From contig NZ_JAUHTR010000004.1 of NCBI RefSeq assembly GCF_030418125.1, positions 232,269-296,268 on the forward strand: DNA of 64,000 nt. Direction: 5' to 3'. The notes below the pieces were generated by a model that was given only the letters and a program-made list of their open reading frames with translations, did not search any database and was not told the DNA's origin. Of this stretch, positions 63,979 through 64,000 are shown one piece after another. Position numbers and translations under genes: made by a program. This DNA is from Fictibacillus fluitans (lineage in GTDB: Bacteria; Bacillota; Bacilli; Bacillales; Fictibacillaceae). Positions within the stretch are counted from its first letter, which is position 1, and every line of letters starts with the position of its first letter.

Positions 63979-64000
63979 GGAGCCCCCAATCGGGGGCTCC
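63979..64000 (-). terminator. Terminator-like hairpin at the right edge, probably of a leftward gene beyond the window
   Basis: GGAGCCCCC and GGGGGCTCC form a perfect stem around four bases. The A-run on its left becomes TTTTTT on the minus strand, so a leftward gene should end just outside the window, making the gap holding array B convergent. Confidence 0.65.

Noticed and set aside
1..64000. tRNA or rRNA genes, prophage, IS elements, plasmid origin.
   Set aside because: No conserved rRNA segments, tRNA-like cloverleaves ending in CCA, transposase or integrase domains were seen while reading both strands.

Overview
The window reads as chromosome of an endospore-forming Bacillaceae (Firmicutes). 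The evidence is a complete gerA-type germinant receptor operon (8478-12418), an AprX-type intracellular subtilase, strong AGGAGG ribosome binding sites, frequent GTG/TTG starts, classical intrinsic terminators, and copies of the roughly 130-bp palindromic intergenic repeat common in Bacillus relatives. GC content looks moderate. The genus cannot be fixed from sequence alone; a Fictibacillus-like lineage is a guess. I see no rRNA, tRNA, CRISPR, phage or IS element.

Layout. 1-3.8 kb: brnQ (cut by the left edge), a tiny ORF, a DUF4405 membrane protein and the DNA glycosylase AlkD. 3.9-8.1 kb: a very large exported phosphodiester glycosidase/metallophosphoesterase fusion behind a PhoP-box-like promoter. 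8.1-12.4 kb: a small membrane protein and the gerA-type operon. 12.4-15.7 kb: a redox-stress block (MarR, SDR, NAD(P)H oxidoreductase, HxlR, quinone reductase) with clear palindromic operators. 15.8-17.8 kb: a Gfo/Idh/MocA dehydrogenase and an SMP-30 lactonase. 18-22.8 kb: an LCP cell-wall ligase and a ctaCDE cytochrome oxidase operon. 23-28.1 kb: formate dehydrogenase with its DUF1641 partner, plus DUF4396 and DUF421 membrane proteins. 28.4-33.8 kb: two subtilases and a TauE permease. 34-48.6 kb: a divergent carbohydrate locus. Leftward it encodes a GH84 beta-N-acetylglucosaminidase and two secreted beta-propellers; rightward an ABC importer, a GntR-solute-binding-protein fusion regulator, an MDR dehydrogenase, a PrpR-N/GGDEF-like/wHTH regulator and an EEP hydrolase. 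48.7-54.9 kb: an MFS pump, a VOC protein, an esterase, and an unusual Nramp-like/SDR-like/DapA-like trio. 55-60.7 kb: a YVTN propeller, a PSMA-like M28 peptidase, 6-phosphogluconolactonase and an NAT-like enzyme. 61-64 kb: an XRE regulator beside a broken nucleotidyltransferase gene, then an ECF sigma/anti-sigma pair.

Most distinctive non-coding signal: four intergenic arrays share one architecture, a roughly 10-11-nt conserved core plus 10-11 variable nt repeating every 21 bp. They use three unrelated cores (ACCGCAACTAA, TTTTGAAAAT, ACTTACTGGCC). Each sits directly behind an intrinsic terminator in a gap between convergent genes (17883, 33909, 60780, 63820; the convergent partner of the last lies beyond the window). 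A fifth convergent gap (29706) holds a Bacillus-type palindromic repeat in which a 21-bp hairpin unit has expanded about six-fold. This looks like a class of 3'-end elements, comparable in position to enterobacterial BIMEs, and is the best candidate here for something undescribed.
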